This document shows, piece by piece, positions 61,781 through 64,000 of a stretch of DNA of 64,000 nt. The notes beneath the pieces were generated by a model. It was not told the origin of the DNA. It was given only the letters and a program-made list of their open reading frames with translations, and searched no databases. Every line of letters begins with the position of its first letter. Position 1 is the stretch's first letter. Origin of the DNA: Malurus cyaneus samueli (lineage: Eukaryota; Chordata; Aves; Passeriformes; Maluridae); contig CM019238.1 of NCBI GenBank assembly GCA_009741485.1, positions 8,909,477 to 8,973,476 of the forward strand, written 5' to 3'. A program made the translations under genes and the position numbers.

Positions 61781-64000
61781 GTAATGAAAGACTTTCAAAT
61801 TAATGATTAGCTCTATTGCAGATCCAAGTTTAGACAATCTTTGAAGATAGTGAGCAAATAACTGCTGTAATGTTATTCACTCAGCAGAATAGCACCAATG
61901 CACATCTGTTTAGTACTCTTTAACAAGATGCTGTTGTCTCTTTTCTTTTTAATATTTAAAGGTGTTTTATTTGTTACCTCCAAACAGAAGAACGTGGGGA
62001 GTGCTAACATAATTTATTATTGAAACACTGATTTGTTGGTAGTGATGCACAAAACCATTCCTAGTTACAGATGAATGGTACAACCTCCCAAACATCAGTG
62101 TGAGACACGATGCTTTGAACATTCCTAGGGGTGTTTTATCCCTTCATGGCTGTATGTCAGATTCTTGGGTTTTATTACTTTCTTTCCAAGGTAGGGCAGC
62201 TTTGACATGATCTTTAGGATTTCTTTTTTCATTTGAATATACTTTTTTGACACTTCCTTAAGTGTTTGAAGTAATTTCTGATTAACCTTGTAATTAACTG
62301 TTCTTTTACTTCAGACTTAAAAGAGATTGTGTGAGTCAAACACCCAACAAAACATAGCTCAGGTCACATAAATGCCCTTAATTTTTAGAATGTTGTTTGA
62401 GCAGTTAGATCTCAATAACATCTCTTATAGGTTCTCTTTTATTTTCACTGAGCAAGCCTAGAAGATACTTTGGAGGTACCTGTAGCCATGTAAAAGCATC
62501 TCACATATTCTACATGTGAGAGTCCTCTGCTTGAACTCAGTTATGTCCAAACACCTCCATAACTCTTATCATGCTTCATCCAGTTGATGGTCATAGCATT
62601 GCTTCACAGAATGTACTAAGAGAAACCAATGAACATAAATTAAGAATAACTGCTGCACACCAGTAAGAGAAAACTGGGTCACAGTGCTCCTCATGAGGTA
62701 TGCCTGGGTCTTCTTTGAACAGCAAGGTACACAAAGATGCACTCTACTCAGAAACGCCCCCCAATTCCTCTTCTTCTTTTTTTTTCATTGGAGATTTCTT
62801 AGAGTTTCATTGTACAGTTCTGGGAATTGAGCAAAAAGTAACTGAGAATAATAGGAGACAGAGTTACATTAGCATGTATTAATGCGTGAATATTTCTTCC
62901 TGCTTCTCTATTAAAAAATGAGAAGGGATGTCAGATGTATGACAGAGAGGGCAGCTGGGATGTCAGCAGGAAGGAAGGGGAACACTGCAAATCAGGAGCA
63001 ATAAAGGGAGCAGGATTTCCCTGGCAACACTACATTTCATATGTTGAAGCGACAAGTGCTGGCAGGCCTCCAGTGGTACTGCAGCAATGCTGTGACAGTG
63101 ATACTGTTGCAGTGTGTAAATAAAACTGGTTTGAAAGGGAAGTAATCTATTGTTAAACAAGCAAAATTTAAAAACTGGGAAATACAAACAAACAGTTTAT
63201 CTTTTTCCGAGCATGATGGATTTAACAGTGACTGGTTGACTCATTAGTACAGAAATGCTAACATCATTAACCTTTATTAACCACAGTCTAGTTTTCAGGT
63301 GGCTTTTGAGTCACTGTGGTAGCATCCTCCAAGAAGCCTTTCTCTTCTCTTGCCTGCTCTTCCTCACACACAGTCTGTCCAGAGCAGCTCTTTTCTCTCA
63401 GGGGACCACAAGAGCTAAATCCCTTTTTGTAGCTCCAAGGCCCACATCATTCAAAAGGTCAAGGCCAAATTTCTTTTTTCCCCTGACAAGCTCGCAGCCT
63501 TTGCAGTCCCTCTGGTTGCTGAGGGCCAATCTCCATGGCAGTGGGAATTGATTCCACCCCGCAGTGGGCATATCCAAGCTGGCTTTAATCCAAGTGCTTC
63601 GGACAGCAGAGCCCTGGGATTTGAGTTCCCTTGTGCTCCCTGGGGACTCACCTGTGAGCGAGATGGCTCTGATGCTCAGGCTGTGTCATCCTCACTGCTC
63701 TGTGTCCCCAGTTAGCTTGTTAGCTTCCTAATGCTGCACCTTCATGCACCATGTCCCTTCTTGCTGGAGCTTGGCCTAACTGCACAGGTGGTTTAGCAGG
63801 AAGGTTTGTTTTCCTTCTTAACATTCCCTGACTTAAAGTTACTGCATCCAAAGCAGGGATAGTATCTTCATATCACAATTTATATGATAGAAGAGGTGTG
63901 TATATTTTTTAAAAAATTAATTGCATTCCAGTTAAGAACATTTTTTAAGCAAACCAAGTAAAAAAGACAAGGTAAAGCCATAGAGCTGTGTGTAAGAATA
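61781..64000 (+). other. Downstream teneurin intron (partial)
   Basis: This is the start of the intron after the second transthyretin-like exon and runs off the window. Overlapping open frames near 63255-63650 are in a GC-richer patch and show no recognisable protein. I found no further exon here. Confidence 0.65.

Noticed and set aside
1..64000. CRISPR arrays, bacterial operons, rRNA or tRNA genes
   Set aside because: Intron-exon structure and CR1 elements show vertebrate nuclear DNA. I saw no regularly spaced repeats and no cloverleaf-like tRNA sequence.

Overview
The window is vertebrate nuclear DNA, almost certainly from a bird. It is AT-rich, intron-dominated sequence with several CR1 LINE 3' ends; one plus-strand copy ends in the typical TTCTATGATT-type tail. 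The minus-strand CR1 at about 46.5-47.0 kb resembles a copy I remember as common in songbirds, so a passerine is my best guess; that last step is inference.

One gene explains the coding content: the middle part of a teneurin on the plus strand, best matched to TENM1 (teneurin-1, Odz1). Twelve exons between 7403 and 61780 join through GT-AG introns with compatible phases into one open frame of 672 residues. In order they encode the extracellular end of the transmembrane segment, a juxtamembrane region, eight tenascin-type EGF repeats with a 24-nt microexon between EGF7 and EGF8, the Cys-rich region, the transthyretin-like domain and the start of the next ectodomain module. The cytoplasmic N-terminus lies upstream of the window. 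The NHL propeller, YD-repeat barrel and C-terminus lie downstream. The TENM1 choice rests on paralogue-specific stretches such as CCQQSNC and DPLDLIQ, recalled rather than searched.

Layout: 1-7402 is upstream intron. 7403-14320 holds three juxtamembrane exons. 16548-20917 holds EGF1 to EGF5. A 17.4-kb intron follows. 38305-42055 holds EGF6, EGF7, the microexon and EGF8. A 10.7-kb intron precedes the Cys-rich exon at 52779. Two transthyretin-like exons lie at 59631 and 61519. 61781-64000 is the start of the next intron. Introns carry CR1 copies, AT-rich simple repeats, one 15-base N gap, several perfect short hairpins and one weak minus-strand candidate for a decayed coding copy.

I saw no second intact gene, no rRNA or tRNA, no CRISPR array, no promoter I could defend, and no novel system. 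The most informative observations are the microexon, the run of six consecutive frame-preserving exons, the five-cysteine EGF2 and EGF5, and the Ca-binding-like acidic motif split by a 10.7-kb intron.
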